Origin: Chloroflexi bacterium UBA6019
GTDB lineage: Bacteria; Chloroflexota; Dormibacteria; Dormibacterales; Dormibacteraceae
DNA: 6,522 nucleotides
Reading direction: 5' to 3'
Assembly: GCA_002427995.1 (NCBI GenBank)
Contig: DIZV01000065.1
Span: forward strand, 20,533-27,054
The position numbers and the translations under genes were made by a program. Under the pieces are notes generated by a model, which saw nothing but the letters and a program-made list of their open reading frames with translations, was not told the DNA's origin and searched no databases. This document shows positions 5,596 through 6,522 of the stretch, in pieces (position 1 is the first letter of the stretch; every line of letters starts with the position of its first letter).

Positions 5596-6366
5596 CCGCG
5601 CTTGCGGGCGGCCCAGCGATCCAGCTCGGACCGGAGCGCGGCCACCACCGCGGGGTCGGCGAAAGCGTCCAGCGTCGCCTGGGTCTCGGAGGCGAGCGCG
5701 GCCTCCACCTCAGCATCCTCGACCCGATTCAGGAGGCGCTTGGTCATGCGGACGGCCGCCGCCTGGTTGGCTCCGATCTCAGCCGCCATCTCGAGCGCAG
5801 CCGGCACCACCTGGCCCCGGGGAACCACTCGATTGACGAGGCCCGAGCGCTCCGCCCACCCGGCGTCGAAGCGGCGGCCGGTGAACATCAGCTCCCGGGT
5901 CCGGCCCGACCCGATCAGCCTCGGCAGGAGGCTGGAAGAGCCGTTGCTGAGCAGCAGTCCGAGGTGGACCTCGGGGCAGAAGAACACCGTGTCCTCGGCG
6001 CAGATCCGGAGATCGCAGGCCGCCGCGATCTCGAGGCCGCCGCCCGACCGCATAACCCTCGATGGCGGCGATCACCGGCATCGGCATCGCCCGGAGCGCG
6101 GTGGTGATCGCCTGAAAGCCCGCGATCATCGCGCCGAACTCAGAGGCGCCCATCGCCGCCGTCTGGGTGAGGTCGTCCCCCGTCGTGAAGGTTCCACCCT
6201 CCCCGGCGAGCACCGCGCAGGCGACCTCGGCCTGGGAGCCCACCCAGTCCAGCGCCGCCCGCAGTTCCACCAGCGCGGCGGGGCTGAGCGCGTTGCGGAC
6301 CTCGGGGCGGTTGATCTTGACGAGCGCCGTCGAGTCTCGCCTCTCGACCCGGACCAGCTCTCCCAT
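5592..6366 (-). pseudogene. Enoyl-CoA hydratase/isomerase (crotonase) family gene with a one-base frameshift
   Basis: Two frames together encode a complete crotonase. The first (from ATG at 6366) gives MGELVRVERRDSTALVKINR, the oxyanion segment GEGGTFTTGDDL (56-66) and PVIAAIEGYAVG (to residue 108). The rest is in another frame from about 6044 down to the TGA at 5592: GGGLEIAAACDLRICAEDTVFFCPE and onward. Deleting one G from the GGG at 6045-6043 restores V-G-G-G-L-E and a 257-residue protein, the usual crotonase length. Both catalytic glutamates (Glu112 and Glu132, matching rat Glu144 and Glu164) are then present. The family hydrates 2-enoyl-CoA thioesters or carries out related CoA chemistry. 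Because everything else is conserved, a sequencing error or very recent mutation is more likely than old decay. ATG at 6053 could start only a C-terminal fragment lacking the first oxyanion-hole region. The gene follows kynA by 24 bases and overlaps the ligase start. Confidence 0.88.
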
Positions 6367-6390
6367 GCCGACTCGAAATGCTACTTCGCG

Positions 6391-6522
6391 TCAGAGCTGG
6401 GAGCGAACCTCCCAGAGCTCGGGGAAAAAACGCTTGTCGAGAGTGCCCCGCAGGTACTGCGCGCCTGTCGACCCGCCGGTGCCGGTCTTGCCGCCGATCT
6501 GCCGTTCGACCATCAGCACATG
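6391..6522 (-). CDS. kynA: Tryptophan 2,3-dioxygenase, C-terminal end (5' part outside window)
   Basis: The haem enzyme opens the indole ring of L-tryptophan to N-formylkynurenine, the first step of the kynurenine pathway. Only the last 43 residues are here. They match the family's C-terminal signature: the first residue is His, at the position of the proximal haem ligand (His240 in the Xanthomonas enzyme). It is followed by MVERQIG, then GGKTGTGGSTG, whose second Thr is 14 residues after the His, as Thr254 is in Xanthomonas. YLRGTLDKRFFPELWEVRSQL and a TGA complete it. The spacing is exact, so the call is firm despite the short length. The protein ends soon after FFPELW, without the extra tail of the Xanthomonas protein. 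The crotonase ATG follows 24 bases later, probably in the same transcript. Confidence 0.88.
   Translation of the reverse strand, partial: HVLMVERQIGGKTGTGGSTGAQYLRGTLDKRFFPELWEVRSQL

Noticed and set aside
4613..5716. Minus-strand open frame of 367 codons overlapping the ligase and crotonase
   Set aside because: An Arg/Pro/Gly-rich off-frame translation of those genes; it has no family motif and conflicts with two well-supported coding frames.
5592..6053. Independent gene starting at ATG 6053 (MRSGGGLEIAAACD)
   Set aside because: It is the C-terminal part of the crotonase after the frameshift; it lacks the N-terminal region and the first oxyanion-hole segment, so it is not a separate gene.

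Overview
This is a GC-rich bacterial window in which every supported gene lies on the minus strand, so transcription runs from high to low coordinates. The density is that of a chromosomal core region: genes overlap by four bases or abut, and no intergenic gap exceeds about 76 bases. No tRNA, rRNA, CRISPR array or mobile element was seen. Taxonomy cannot be fixed from the window. High GC, frequent GTG/TTG starts, a PyrR-type pyrimidine regulator and a tryptophan 2,3-dioxygenase suggest an aerobic heterotroph of a GC-rich phylum (actinobacterial or chloroflexotal type); this is inference.

The upstream cluster (6522 down to 3411) reads: the C-terminal end of a tryptophan 2,3-dioxygenase (kynA); a crotonase-family enoyl-CoA hydratase interrupted by one extra base; a class I adenylate-forming acyl-CoA ligase; a 63-residue protein with four cysteines; and a 171-residue protein with two membrane segments. 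The last four are joined by 4-base stop/start overlaps (GTGA or TTGA), so they are probably one translationally coupled unit. Kynurenine-pathway, CoA-ligase and crotonase genes together suggest catabolism of tryptophan or an aromatic/carboxylic acid, but the substrate cannot be read from the sequence.

The downstream cluster (3410 to 1) is a de novo pyrimidine operon: a short leader, pyrB (aspartate carbamoyltransferase), pyrR (pyrimidine regulator / uracil phosphoribosyltransferase family), then carbamoyl-phosphate synthase. The small (CarA, glutaminase) and large (CarB, synthetase) parts of the synthase are in one uninterrupted reading frame, joined by a linker of about 18 residues. This is the fused architecture familiar from eukaryotic CPSases rather than the usual two-gene bacterial arrangement. 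The CarB part runs off the left edge.

The leader of pyrB carries a good match to the PyrR-binding RNA consensus (GGTCCTGAGAGGCC on the minus strand). Its lower stem would pair with the pyrB Shine-Dalgarno sequence. This points to a self-controlled circuit: PyrR, made from the second gene, binds the leader when UMP is high and blocks translation of pyrB and the coupled downstream genes.

The observations most worth following are the CarA-CarB fusion, the PyrR element overlapping the ribosome binding site, and the kynA/crotonase/ligase/Cys-rich gene set.
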